DNA of 42,703 bases from an uncultured Veillonella sp. (GCF_934230905.1 NZ_CAKQFJ010000018.1:1-42703); one strand, 5' to 3'; shown: positions 16,474 to 24,518, counted from the stretch's first letter. Notes: generated by a model from the letters alone, not told the origin. Made by a program: numbers and translations.

Positions 16474-16512
16474 ATACTTAATTCGTTTCGTTTAAATAAT
16501 AGGAGGTTTACT

Positions 16513-17619
16513 ATGAAAGTGTTAATTTTAGAGCCGATAGGTTCTGGAGCTGCTTTAGTTAATTCTGCATTAGAATTAGGATGGGATTGTTATATTTTGT
16601 CGTATAATAAATCTGATAGACGATTACCAAATGAAGATGCTTGGAAGAAATGTACTATACTTGAAGTAGATACGAACAAAACTGATGCTGTATTTGATTT
16701 ATTAGATAATTTAAATATAGCGTTTGATGCTATTGTTTCTGGTAATGAATATTATGTTCCATTATCAATTCTTTTGGCAGATAAGTATAAAGTTATAGGG
16801 TTACCTTATGATATGTTACCTATAGTTCATGATAAATTAAAAATGAGGGAGTTCTTAACTAATAAAAATATTAGAAATCCATGGTTTACAACTGTATCAA
16901 ATGTATCGGATATTAAATTAAATAAACAAATTCATTATCCTTGTATTATTAAACCTAAGGCTGCAGCAGGTAGTTATCATGTAAATAAAGCCAATAATGA
17001 GCAAGAGTTAATAATGTATTATAATCTGATTAAAAATGAGACGCACAAAGAGTTGGATCATGAACTAGGTAGTGAAGTTTTAGTTGAAGAATATTTAGAA
17101 CGACCAGAATACAGTGTTGAAGGTTATTATTCTAATCAAGAGTTACATATTGTTTCTATTACTAAAAAGTTTCTTTCTGACGAACCGTATTTTGTAGAAA
17201 TCGGTCATATGACGCCATTTAGTGACTTAAGCGAACGTAGAGTGGATGAAATAAAATCGTATGTTAAAGATATTTTGCTTGCTACCAATGTAAGTTGTGG
17301 TGTTTTTCACTGTGAGATTCGCTTTAATAAAGATTTATTACCTGTATTAGTAGAAATTGCATTTAGATTGCCTGGTGACAAAATTGTTGATCTCATTAAG
17401 TTATCATCTAATATTGACTTATCTAAAGCAATGCTTTTATCTTATGCTGGACTTCCTTATGTTACAGAGGTGTTTAAAAATAAAATGTTTGCAGGTGTAG
17501 CTTTTTATCATGATAAAACTAACTTACAGGATTATAGACATAGAAAAGGATATGAGATTATTGTAGATAATGATGAAGAAAAAGTATTAAACAAAATGAA
17601 GAAAATTTGGGAGCAATAA
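16513..17619 (+). CDS. ATP-grasp ligase, BacD/L-amino-acid-ligase-like
   Basis: A 368-aa ATP-grasp enzyme. The N-terminal about 100 residues form a Rossmann-like preATP-grasp domain (VLILEPIGSGAALVNSALEL). The ATP-grasp core shows the lysine strand YPCIIKPKAAAGSYHV, the acidic hinge EVLVEEYLERPEYSVEGYY, and the metal-binding end VEIAFRLPGDKIVDL. The family joins a carboxylate to an amine through an acyl phosphate and includes L-amino acid ligases such as BacD, which makes the bacilysin dipeptide. The next genes encode an exporter and a BacA-like protein, so dipeptide formation is the preferred reading. The substrates cannot be inferred. The start has AGGAGG nine bases upstream. The gene is strongly AT-rich. 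Confidence 0.8.
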   Translation: MKVLILEPIGSGAALVNSALELGWDCYILSYNKSDRRLPNEDAWKKCTILEVDTNKTDAVFDLLDNLNIAFDAIVSGNEYYVPLSILLADKYKVIGLPYDMLPIVHDKLKMREFLTNKNIRNPWFTTVSNVSDIKLNKQIHYPCIIKPKAAAGSYHVNKANNEQELIMYYNLIKNETHKELDHELGSEVLVEEYLERPEYSVEGYYSNQELHIVSITKKFLSDEPYFVEIGHMTPFSDLSERRVDEIKSYVKDILLATNVSCGVFHCEIRFNKDLLPVLVEIAFRLPGDKIVDLIKLSSNIDLSKAMLLSYAGLPYVTEVFKNKMFAGVAFYHDKTNLQDYRHRKGYEIIVDNDEEKVLNKMKKIWEQ

Positions 17620-17621
17620 TC

Positions 17622-18839
17622 ATGTATCAAGGTATATACTTACATAGATTGTTTTTTATGACTCTTCATTTTTTACTCTTATTTGCTATACCAGTATATA
17701 TTTACAAAATTACAGGTGAAGCAACTTATTTGGGAGCTGTATTTGCTGCAGAATGGGGAATTAGACTCTTATCTCTTACTATAGTTCCTAATTTATTTAA
17801 ATTAACAGGATCATTAAAAAGTATAATAAAGTTTAACTGTATTCAAAGTGGTTGTGTTTTATTTTTGCTCTTCATATATAGTATTACTAATAATATAATT
17901 AGTTTGGTTGTTATAGGAATGATAAGCAGTATATTTTTTGATATTAATTATCTTTGCATAGAAAATTATATACAAAATATGGTTTTACCTGAGCAACTTT
18001 TAAAGAAACAATCCAATTTGCAAGCCATAGAACAATTTTCTATGGTTATATCACCAGTGATAGCTGGGTATTTTATAGATATCCTTAGTGAGAATACATT
18101 CATTTTTTCTATTGGAATTGGCTTTTTATTAATAGTATTTTTTATATTATATAATGATAACGTTTCTGTTAATCCTCAACAAGACAAACTGGGAAATGAT
18201 GAAAATAATTCAAGGTTTTCAGAATTGCGTAAAGGAATGAAGTTGATTTTCTCATCTTCTACAGCTATTAAACTTGTTGTTTTAACCAATAGTGTAAACC
18301 TTGTTTATGGAGCTGCATTAGCATTGCTGCCAGCTATTATATTAGGTTTTTATCATCAAAGTAGTGTTTTTCTTGGGTATTTTAATTTTGTTATTAGTGT
18401 GATTGGGATAATTTCAGTTTTAATATTTAATCGAGTTATTACCTTTGATTTTTATCAGTCGGAATCAATAATTAAATTGTTATTAATAATTGTCGTTGCT
18501 GGTATAGTTAGTGGAGGTATGCTTTACTTTGAACTCAATTTTGTGTTTACATTATTTTTTATTGCCGTGATTATTCTATCAGATAGTATTTTCTCAGTGG
18601 GATTGCGAACTAAAAGACAATTAATTTTTAAAGATGATGAGTTTAAAGCCGTATTACCTAGTATGATGCTTCTTAATGCCATTTCTTTTCCTTTGGGAGG
18701 AGTTTTGGTCTCTGTTTTTTCTAATATCTATAATGAGTTATTGACGATGTCAATTATTTCATTAATTGATATTATCATTGTAATATTTTTGTATTTTTTA
18801 CTATTTTCTTTCAGGAGTAAATTTAATGAGGTACATTGA
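17622..18839 (+). CDS. MFS transporter, probable exporter of the cluster product
   Basis: A 405-aa protein with 10-12 hydrophobic segments and a hydrophilic central loop around residues 180-210, the layout of the major facilitator superfamily. The start at 17622 follows the ligase stop by two bases, and its GGGAG ribosome site lies in the ligase tail, so the two are co-translated. The end overlaps the next gene by 14 bases. In bacilysin-like clusters an MFS protein (BacE) exports the dipeptide and protects the producer; an equivalent role is inferred from position only. Confidence 0.78.
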   Translation: MYQGIYLHRLFFMTLHFLLLFAIPVYIYKITGEATYLGAVFAAEWGIRLLSLTIVPNLFKLTGSLKSIIKFNCIQSGCVLFLLFIYSITNNIISLVVIGMISSIFFDINYLCIENYIQNMVLPEQLLKKQSNLQAIEQFSMVISPVIAGYFIDILSENTFIFSIGIGFLLIVFFILYNDNVSVNPQQDKLGNDENNSRFSELRKGMKLIFSSSTAIKLVVLTNSVNLVYGAALALLPAIILGFYHQSSVFLGYFNFVISVIGIISVLIFNRVITFDFYQSESIIKLLLIIVVAGIVSGGMLYFELNFVFTLFFIAVIILSDSIFSVGLRTKRQLIFKDDEFKAVLPSMMLLNAISFPLGGVLVSVFSNIYNELLTMSIISLIDIIIVIFLYFLLFSFRSKFNEVH

Positions 18840-19362
18840 TAAAATACATACCTTAGGCCCCACAAATACTAATTGTGAGAAAGCGGCTTATAAATGGTTG
18901 AAAGCTAAAAATATAGAAGGAGAAGTCATACTTCATGATACACTTGAAGATGCAGTAGAAACTTTACTGACTAATAATGATTCTAAAAGTGCATTATTAG
19001 GATGTGTAGTATACCCTGACTTACATAAAATTGTTTTTTCTAATTTAGATCGAATTATACTTTATGATGTCTTTATAGATAATACATACGATATGGTATT
19101 AGCTTCGAATGGAAAATGTGTAAATGAATTAAATTGTATTGCTTCTCATCCTGCACCTAGTGGATTAATTTTGGATAATTATCCTACTATCAATGTGGAG
19201 TATGCTACCAGTAATTCTAATGCGGGATTAAGATGCTTACAAGGGGAAGTAGATGGATGTATTACAACGAAAGCCGTAGTGAAAACATATAACTTAAAAG
19301 AATTAATTAATTATGGGGCCGTACCTATGGGGTTTACAGTTCATATTTTAAAAGAGAGGTAA
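18826..19362 (+). CDS. Prephenate decarboxylase-like protein (BacA-like)
   Basis: A 178-aa protein with the fold pattern of the prephenate dehydratase catalytic domain but no ACT domain: TLGPTNTNCEKAAYKWL at the start (compare GPxGTxSExAA), DTLEDAVETL, IASHPAPSGL and NSNAGLRCLQGEVDGCITTKAVVKTYNL. Prephenate dehydratase normally has a Thr-Arg-Phe motif near the end; here the corresponding place reads AVPMGFTVHIL. As I recall it, B. subtilis BacA, which decarboxylates prephenate without aromatising it, has SHPSP and SIPMSWSLF at these places, so a BacA-like enzyme is favoured. It would divert prephenate to a cyclohexadienol amino-acid precursor. An alignment is needed to settle this. Confidence 0.65.
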   Translation: MRYIDKIHTLGPTNTNCEKAAYKWLKAKNIEGEVILHDTLEDAVETLLTNNDSKSALLGCVVYPDLHKIVFSNLDRIILYDVFIDNTYDMVLASNGKCVNELNCIASHPAPSGLILDNYPTINVEYATSNSNAGLRCLQGEVDGCITTKAVVKTYNLKELINYGAVPMGFTVHILKER

Positions 19363-19363
19363 T

Positions 19364-20554
19364 ATGAATCCTTATATAAGAGAAATTGTTGATAAAACTA
19401 ATTTATTACAGTCTTATCAATCTGAAGAGGGAACTCTAATAAATGTTGAGAATCGTGATAGAGTTCGTACTATTTTGTGTGATATTGTAAATAATATTGA
19501 AGCATTAAATGATGAGTTTATTTCAGCAGAGTATAAGAGTGCATTAATTAGCGATATAAATACATATATTGAGTCAGATTATCAAAATTTATGTTTTGAT
19601 AACTCTGTAAGAGCACTTAAAAAGGTAGAAAATTTATCGAAATTTTTCTTTTGGGGGCCATTGCGTCTAGCTAATGGGCTACGACACGGATGGAAGTTTG
19701 AAACATTTTTATCTATTCGTGAAGAACCTATGGAGAAAGAATTTGATATTATGTATAAAACCTATTCACATCCTAAAAATATATGTCAATCTTCAAAGTT
19801 GTTAATAGGGAGTAATGGTGTAGAATTAGGTAATAATATTGTATTCTTTCCAGAAAATGTAAAATCAAATATTAAGTTTAAAAAGCAAAGTTGTGCGGTT
19901 TTTTTCTTTGATAAGTTTTACGATATATATAATACGATAACATTACCGCTTATTGATAAAATAGGATTGGGGAATTTGGCATCTAGCAGTAGAGATATTG
20001 ATAGAAATGTAACTTATAATGCTAGATGTGTTTGGGGGTATCTTCATGATTACTATCATCATCAAGGTGTATTACCTTTTGATGAACATATTCAGTTGAA
20101 GACTAATTGGTATGTAGGTGTATTGGAAGAAATAAAAGTAGATGTACAAACATTATTAGCCCTTTCGATGGATTTTACTTTGCCATATCGGAATATTGTT
20201 TTTGAGTTTGTATTGCTTGATAGAGTTTTCAGATATACACAAGAGGTTAATATATATAGGAATTTCGATTCAGCTACATCATTTTTTATTATACAATATT
20301 TGTTGAATCATGATGTGATTTTAATTAAGAATGATAAATTAGAAATTAATTTATCTAAGATGATTGAAAAATTAAAAGTTTTGGTAAAAGAGATTGAAGA
20401 GATAGAAGGTCAATTTACTGATGATGAAGATACTTTTAAGTGTCAATGTAAAAAATACTTTTTCAAGACTTTAGAGGTACCTAAAACTCCTAATGATTAT
20501 TATGCTATATCAGGCCAATTAGCTTTAAATTTAGTACAAGTTGGGATTTTATAG
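19364..20554 (+). CDS. Putative metalloenzyme with HDYYHH...EE motif (DUF6421-like)
   Basis: A 396-aa protein, last in the ATP-grasp operon. Its best clue is a likely metal site: His228, His232 and His233 in LHDYYHHQGVLPFDEH, followed by Glu255/Glu256 in VGVLEEIKVD. An HxxxH pair with a downstream Glu occurs in zinc enzymes and in diiron/haem-oxygenase-like enzymes. It may belong to the uncharacterised DUF6421 family, from memory of a similar motif. The N-terminal 130 residues are helical. No signal peptide or membrane segment is seen. In context it may tailor the cluster's amino acid or dipeptide, taking the place of BacB/BacC/BacG, which are absent. The start has AAAGAGAGG upstream. Confidence 0.6.
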   Translation: MNPYIREIVDKTNLLQSYQSEEGTLINVENRDRVRTILCDIVNNIEALNDEFISAEYKSALISDINTYIESDYQNLCFDNSVRALKKVENLSKFFFWGPLRLANGLRHGWKFETFLSIREEPMEKEFDIMYKTYSHPKNICQSSKLLIGSNGVELGNNIVFFPENVKSNIKFKKQSCAVFFFDKFYDIYNTITLPLIDKIGLGNLASSSRDIDRNVTYNARCVWGYLHDYYHHQGVLPFDEHIQLKTNWYVGVLEEIKVDVQTLLALSMDFTLPYRNIVFEFVLLDRVFRYTQEVNIYRNFDSATSFFIIQYLLNHDVILIKNDKLEINLSKMIEKLKVLVKEIEEIEGQFTDDEDTFKCQCKKYFFKTLEVPKTPNDYYAISGQLALNLVQVGIL

Positions 20555-20584
20555 TTATAACTTATATTGTGAACAGATACCGTA

Positions 20585-20631
20585 TGCAAGTATAAAAAAA
20601 TAACGTAATTATGCTTGCATATATACTTGCA
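20585..20631. repeat. Right-end inverted repeats (candidate integrase arm sites)
   Basis: TGCAAGTATA at 20585-20594 and its complement TATACTTGCA at 20622-20631 form a perfect inverted pair, with a related ATGCTTGCAT at 20611-20620. The same decamer occurs at the left end (91-100). They lie about 50 bp before the tRNA fragment, a usual distance for arm sites. Confidence 0.6.
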
Positions 20632-20682
20632 AACATATATAAATACTGGTGAACCTAGATAAATACTGACTTTGGCTACACA

Positions 20683-20727
20683 CTTCTAAGCCGTGGGTCG
20701 GGGGTTCGAATCCCTCCTGGATCACCA
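20683..20727 (+). other. tRNA-Arg(TCT) 3' fragment, island attachment site
   Basis: The 45 nt begin at the anticodon loop CTTCTAA (anticodon TCT) and run through GCCGT, a T-arm (GGGGG, loop TTCGAAT, CCCTC), the acceptor 3' strand CTGGATC and A-CCA. The sequence before it cannot form the anticodon 5' stem, D-arm or acceptor 5' strand (GATCCAG is missing), so this is half a tRNA gene. Anticodon-loop crossover is typical of tyrosine integrases. The intact tRNA gene is expected just left of position 1. Confidence 0.85.
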
Positions 20728-20735
20728 AAGAAATT

Positions 20736-20770
20736 AAGCGAAGTCTCGATATGACTTCGCTTTTGTTTTT
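20736..20770 (+). terminator. Terminator behind the tRNA fragment
   Basis: A 10-bp stem AAGCGAAGTC/GACTTCGCTT (20736-20745 with 20753-20762) is followed by TTGTTTTTA. It is probably the original terminator of the tRNA-Arg gene and now ends read-through from the ATP-grasp operon. Confidence 0.8.
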
Positions 20771-20785
20771 ATTGCTATAAATATA

Positions 20786-20814
20786 TTGCTAATTAGTGTA
20801 CTTGACCATATAAT
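20786..20814 (+). promoter_or_regulatory. Promoter of the 55-aa gene / GNAT pair
   Basis: TTGCTA (20786-20791) and TATAAT (20809-20814) with a 17-bp spacer lie about 30 bp upstream of the first start codon. Confidence 0.6.
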
Positions 20815-20846
20815 AAAGATAAAGAATAGAAGGAGGCGGTACATAC

Positions 20847-21014
20847 ATGGCTACAAAAAGTTTTTTAAAAAATGTAACTATTAAGAAGAAAAAAGATTGT
20901 AGTAAGCTTTTACATGCGTTAGAGAGTGCGCAAAAGCAAAAAAATGTTCCTGTTGAATTTTCTAGATCTTATTCCTTGGCTACTAAAGACGAAATTGATA
21001 AGATTTTCATATGA
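20847..21014 (+). CDS. Small basic protein, candidate antitoxin paired with GNAT
   Basis: A 55-aa protein, MATKSFLKNVTIKKKKDCSK at its start, with AAGGAGG upstream. It is rich in lysine and does not show an obvious ribbon-helix-helix. Its TGA overlaps the ATG of the acetyltransferase (ATGA), the coupling seen in GNAT-type toxin-antitoxin operons. Antitoxin function is inferred from size, order and overlap only. Confidence 0.65.
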   Translation: MATKSFLKNVTIKKKKDCSKLLHALESAQKQKNVPVEFSRSYSLATKDEIDKIFI

Positions 21015-21616
21015 TAGGATTTAAAGTTGTTAATCTAGATTTGCTTTTACAAGTTAAATCTGAGAAGCAAATTAGAAGAATTTTAAACGACTTTGAGAGT
21101 CCTCTAAATCCTGATATAGAGAATTTTTTAAAATATAAAGCTGTTGAATTTTCGAAATCAGCAATTGCAAAAACCTATCTAGTCATGGCTTCTTATCAAG
21201 GTGCAAACAAGATTGCTGGATATTTTTCAGTATCGGGTAGCAAATCTTTTGTTGTAAAAACAAAGGGAAATGAAATTAGTAAGAGTATGAAAAGAAGGTT
21301 TAATAAGTTTGGCACTTATGATGCTGTTTTGAAACAGTACCATATCGCGGCGCCGCTTATAGGACAACTTGGAAAAAATTATAAATATAAAGAGCTTATC
21401 ACTGGTGATGAATTACTAACCATGGCTGTAGATATGTTACGCCATGTTCAATCTTTAGTTGGTGGTAAATTTATTTATTTAGAGTGTGAAAATAATGAGA
21501 AGTTGATAGAGTTCTATATTAGGAACGGATTTAAATTATTTGGTGAACGTAGCTTGGATTCAGATGAACAAGATTTTGCGGGACATATGCTAATTCAACT
21601 CTTAAAATATTTATGA
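21011..21616 (+). CDS. GNAT-family N-acetyltransferase, possible toxin
   Basis: A 201-aa GNAT-fold enzyme. The acetyl-CoA binding region is IGQLGKNYKYKE (about residues 117-128) and the C-terminal motif is YLECENNEKLIEFYIRNGFKL, typical of GNAT enzymes encoded next to a small partner, such as tRNA-acetylating toxins of the AtaT/TacT group. The usual Q/RxxGxG/A signature is only partly kept (QLGKNY). The N-terminal part (FESPLNPDIENFLKYKAVEF) also matches the longer GNAT proteins of Firmicutes. It lies just outside the island boundary and is followed by a terminator. Acetylation of a metabolite is an alternative. Confidence 0.75.
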   Translation: MIGFKVVNLDLLLQVKSEKQIRRILNDFESPLNPDIENFLKYKAVEFSKSAIAKTYLVMASYQGANKIAGYFSVSGSKSFVVKTKGNEISKSMKRRFNKFGTYDAVLKQYHIAAPLIGQLGKNYKYKELITGDELLTMAVDMLRHVQSLVGGKFIYLECENNEKLIEFYIRNGFKLFGERSLDSDEQDFAGHMLIQLLKYL

Positions 21617-21635
21617 TTAGCATTAAAATTTATAC

Positions 21636-21672
21636 TAAAAAAGGTGAATGGAGATTCCATTCACCTTTTTTA
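21636..21672 (+). terminator. Terminator of the GNAT operon
   Basis: The stem AAAAGGTGAATGGA/TCCATTCACCTTTT is followed by TTTATT. It forms on both strands, and the next gene (clpL) has its own upstream region. Confidence 0.85.
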
Positions 21673-21783
21673 TTGTCACGAATACTTGGTAAAAGAATAA
21701 ATGTGTTTTCCAATTTTATAACCTTTCAAAAATCCAGTATTTATCTATGTTTCTACGATACAAATTATACCTGTTGAAATAAA

Positions 21784-21850
21784 AGTCAAAAATAGTTAAA
21801 AATTTTCTTTTTGACTTATTGATTTTTTGACTTATTAGGTTTATTATAAT
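21784..21850 (+). promoter_or_regulatory. clpL upstream region with CtsR-like box
   Basis: AGTCAAA-AAT-AGTTAAA at 21784-21800 matches the CtsR operator (RGTCAAA-NAN-RGTCAAA) with one mismatch. Further heptads are TTTGACT (21810-21816), TTTGACT (21826-21832) and, nearer the start, AGACAAA/AGTCAAA (21894-21909). A TATAAT at 21845-21850 is the best -10, but no -35 is ideally spaced. Heat-shock repression by CtsR is inferred. Confidence 0.5.
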
Positions 21851-21949
21851 GACATAAGGTTGAGGAAACCTAGAAATAACACAAGAAATTTAATAGACAA
21901 AATAGTCAAATAGTTAAGCTTGTAGTAAAACATAAGTGAGGTAATATAT

Positions 21950-24133
21950 ATGAACAACAATTTCAATAGTTTTGGTAGCGAATTTGGTAGCATGAATGAT
22001 TTGTTTAATCAATTGATGAGTAATATGGGTGGTTATTCCACAGAAAATCGTCGTTATAAAATTAATGGTCGTGAAGTAACTCCTGAAGAGTTTGCTTATT
22101 ATCGTCAAACTGGTCATTTGCCTACTAGTGAAGAAATCCAAGCTGCACAAGCAGCAGCACAACAAGGCCAAATGAAAAAGGATGGGATTCTTGCTCGTTT
22201 AGGTACTAATTTAACAGAAGAAGCACGTAATGGTAAACTTGATCCCGTTATCGGTCGTAATAAAGAAATTCAAGAAACTGCAGAAATCTTAGCACGTCGT
22301 ACAAAAAACAATCCAGTGTTAGTTGGTGATGCTGGTGTTGGTAAAACGGCTGTTGTAGAAGGTTTGGCACAAGCCATTGTCAATGGTGATGTACCTGCAG
22401 CAATTAAAAATAAAGAAATTATATCCATTGATATTTCTGGTTTGGAAGCAGGTACACAATATCGTGGTTCCTTCGAAGAAAATATCCAAAACCTTATCAA
22501 AGAAGTTAAGGCCGCTGGTAATATTATTTTGTTCTTTGATGAAATCCATCAAATCTTGGGCGCCGGTTCTACAGGTGATGGACAAGGCTCTAAGGGTTTG
22601 GCAGACATTTTAAAACCTGCTTTATCCCGTGGTGAATTAACAGTTATTGGGGCTACTACACAAGATGAATATCGTAACACAATCATGAAAAACGCAGCCC
22701 TTGCCCGTCGTTTTAATGAAGTAAAAGTTAACGCACCATCTGCAGAAGATACTTTCAAAATTTTACAAGGTATTCGTCCATTGTATGAAGCGCATCATAA
22801 CATTGAATTACCAGATGCTGTTTTGAAAGCTGCTGTAGATTATTCTGTACAATACATTCCTCAACGTAGCTTGCCAGATAAAGCCATCGACTTGATTGAT
22901 GTAACAGCCGCTCACTTAGCATCACAACATCCTGTAACTGATATCAAAACATTGGAAGCAGATATTGCAGAAGCTAAAGCAAAACAAGAAGAATATGCTC
23001 AAAAAGAAGATTATGAATCCGCTATTAACGAAAAAATGCGTATTCAAAAGTTACAAGAAGAAATCGACAAGCATACTGATAATCAAAAGGTTGTAGCTAA
23101 GGTTAATGATGTAGCTGAAGCAGTAGAACGTATGACAGGTATCCCTGTTTCCCAAATGGGTGCATCGGATATTGAACGTTTGAAAGATATGAAATCTCGT
23201 TTACAAGCTCATGTAATCGGTCAAGATAAAGCGGTAGAAGCTGTTTCTAAAGCTATACGTCGTAACCGTGCAGGCTTTGACGAAGGTAACCGTCCAATCG
23301 GTAGCTTCTTATTCGTAGGTCCTACTGGTGTTGGTAAAACAGAATTGGCTAAACAATTAGCGCTCGATATGTTCGGCAACAAGGACGCTATCATCCGCTT
23401 GGATATGTCAGAATACAGTGATCGTACCGCAGTATCTAAATTGATTGGTGCTACAGCTGGTTACGTTGGTTACGAAGATAACTCTAACACATTGACTGAA
23501 CGCGTTCGTCGTAATCCTTACTCCATTGTATTGTTCGACGAAATCGAAAAAGCAGACCCTCAAGTTATTACATTACTCCTTCAAGTATTGGACGATGGTC
23601 GTTTAACAGATGGTCAAGGTAATACAGTCAACTTTAAAAATACTGTTATCATCGCTACATCTAATGCAGGTTTCGGTTATGGCAGTGACAATGATGATGA
23701 AAACAAAGTTGATGTAATGGACCGTATTGCGCCATTCTTCCGTCCTGAATTCTTGAATCGTTTCAATGCTGTTATTGAATTCAATCAATTGAGTAAAGAA
23801 GATTTGAAGAAAATCGTTGATTTGATGCTCGATCAAGTTAACAAAACTTTGGCTAAAAAACAAATTACCTTAGATGTAACTGATGCAGCTAAAGATTTGT
23901 TGATGGAACAAGGTTACGATAAAACAATGGGTGCTCGTCCATTACGTCGTGTTATTGAATCTGAAATTCGCGATAATGTAACTGATTACTATTTAGATCA
24001 CATCGATGCGAAACACTTGTTGGCTGATGTTGTGGATGGCCACATCGTTATCAGCGATAAGGATGCTGCTAATACATCTGATGATAAAAAATCTGCAGGT
24101 GACAGCAAACAAGCTGATGGTGCTGCAAAGTAA
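21950..24133 (+). CDS. clpL: ClpL-type AAA+ chaperone
   Basis: A 727-aa Hsp100 protein with two AAA+ modules and no double ClpN domain. The N-terminus (FGSMNDLFNQLMSNMGGY, then INGREVTPEEFAYYRQTGHLP) is characteristic of ClpL of lactic acid bacteria and streptococci. The first AAA+ has VGDAGVGKTAVVEG and Walker B ILFFDEIHQ. A short UVR-like coiled middle domain (EDYESAINEKMRIQKLQEEI) follows. The second AAA+ has FVGPTGVGKTELAK and IVLFDEIEKA. The C-terminal tail is hydrophilic and rich in Asp, Ser and Lys. ClpL proteins disaggregate heat-damaged proteins, apparently without ClpP. The codon use is GC-richer than the island genes. The start has a GAGG site. Confidence 0.9.
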   Translation: MNNNFNSFGSEFGSMNDLFNQLMSNMGGYSTENRRYKINGREVTPEEFAYYRQTGHLPTSEEIQAAQAAAQQGQMKKDGILARLGTNLTEEARNGKLDPVIGRNKEIQETAEILARRTKNNPVLVGDAGVGKTAVVEGLAQAIVNGDVPAAIKNKEIISIDISGLEAGTQYRGSFEENIQNLIKEVKAAGNIILFFDEIHQILGAGSTGDGQGSKGLADILKPALSRGELTVIGATTQDEYRNTIMKNAALARRFNEVKVNAPSAEDTFKILQGIRPLYEAHHNIELPDAVLKAAVDYSVQYIPQRSLPDKAIDLIDVTAAHLASQHPVTDIKTLEADIAEAKAKQEEYAQKEDYESAINEKMRIQKLQEEIDKHTDNQKVVAKVNDVAEAVERMTGIPVSQMGASDIERLKDMKSRLQAHVIGQDKAVEAVSKAIRRNRAGFDEGNRPIGSFLFVGPTGVGKTELAKQLALDMFGNKDAIIRLDMSEYSDRTAVSKLIGATAGYVGYEDNSNTLTERVRRNPYSIVLFDEIEKADPQVITLLLQVLDDGRLTDGQGNTVNFKNTVIIATSNAGFGYGSDNDDENKVDVMDRIAPFFRPEFLNRFNAVIEFNQLSKEDLKKIVDLMLDQVNKTLAKKQITLDVTDAAKDLLMEQGYDKTMGARPLRRVIESEIRDNVTDYYLDHIDAKHLLADVVDGHIVISDKDAANTSDDKKSAGDSKQADGAAK

Positions 24134-24163
24134 TCTTATAACACAATATTGCTTAATATAACA

Positions 24164-24193
24164 AAAAAGGCTCTTAAATAAGAGCCTTTTTTG
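24164..24193 (+). terminator. Terminator of clpL
   Basis: The stem AAAAAAGGCTCTT/AAGAGCCTTTTTT with a short loop ends in a T-run, about 30 bp after the clpL stop. Confidence 0.88.
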
Positions 24194-24466
24194 TATGAAA
24201 GGGGAGTCTTACTACCTATTTTGTTTAGAACGTTTATGGTAGTAAGTGCTTGCGGAAGGTATAGTACCATCGGTGGCAGGTACCATAACAAATTTGTAGA
24301 TAATATATCTACGAAAAGTAACATACGATGTTTTTATGAAATAAAGATGAATATATATAAAATATTTGATATATAATATACACGATATACATTACATTGA
24401 GGCTATGTAACCTATTTAGTTTTTCTTTTGAACCAGTCTTTTATAAGACGTAAAAAAGAAAAGGTC
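24194..24466. other. Intergenic stretch without a gene
   Basis: About 270 bp. It holds a 9-bp hairpin (CTTACTACC 24209-24217 with GGTAGTAAG 24238-24246), a direct repeat GTACCAT and a small hairpin GTAGAT/ATCTAC near 24300. No convincing open frame is present. Confidence 0.5.
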
Positions 24467-24495
24467 TTGCATTTGGTATTGAAAAAGAGTAAGAT
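24467..24495 (+). promoter_or_regulatory. Promoter of the thiamine operon
   Basis: TTGCAT (24467-24472) and TAAGAT (24490-24495) with a 17-bp spacer place the transcription start shortly before the TPP riboswitch. Confidence 0.5.
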
Positions 24496-24518
24496 AAACA
24501 CATAATTTAATAATAAGT

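Noticed and set aside
20641..20727. Complete tRNA gene
   Set aside because: Only the part from the anticodon loop to CCA folds. No D-arm, anticodon 5' stem or matching acceptor 5' strand precedes it.
21950..24133. ClpC or ClpE
   Set aside because: There is no double ClpN domain or N-terminal zinc finger, and the N-terminal signature is that of ClpL.
24191..24376. 61-aa plus-strand open frame after clpL
   Set aside because: No ribosome site, overlaps the clpL terminator, and the translation has no recognisable feature.
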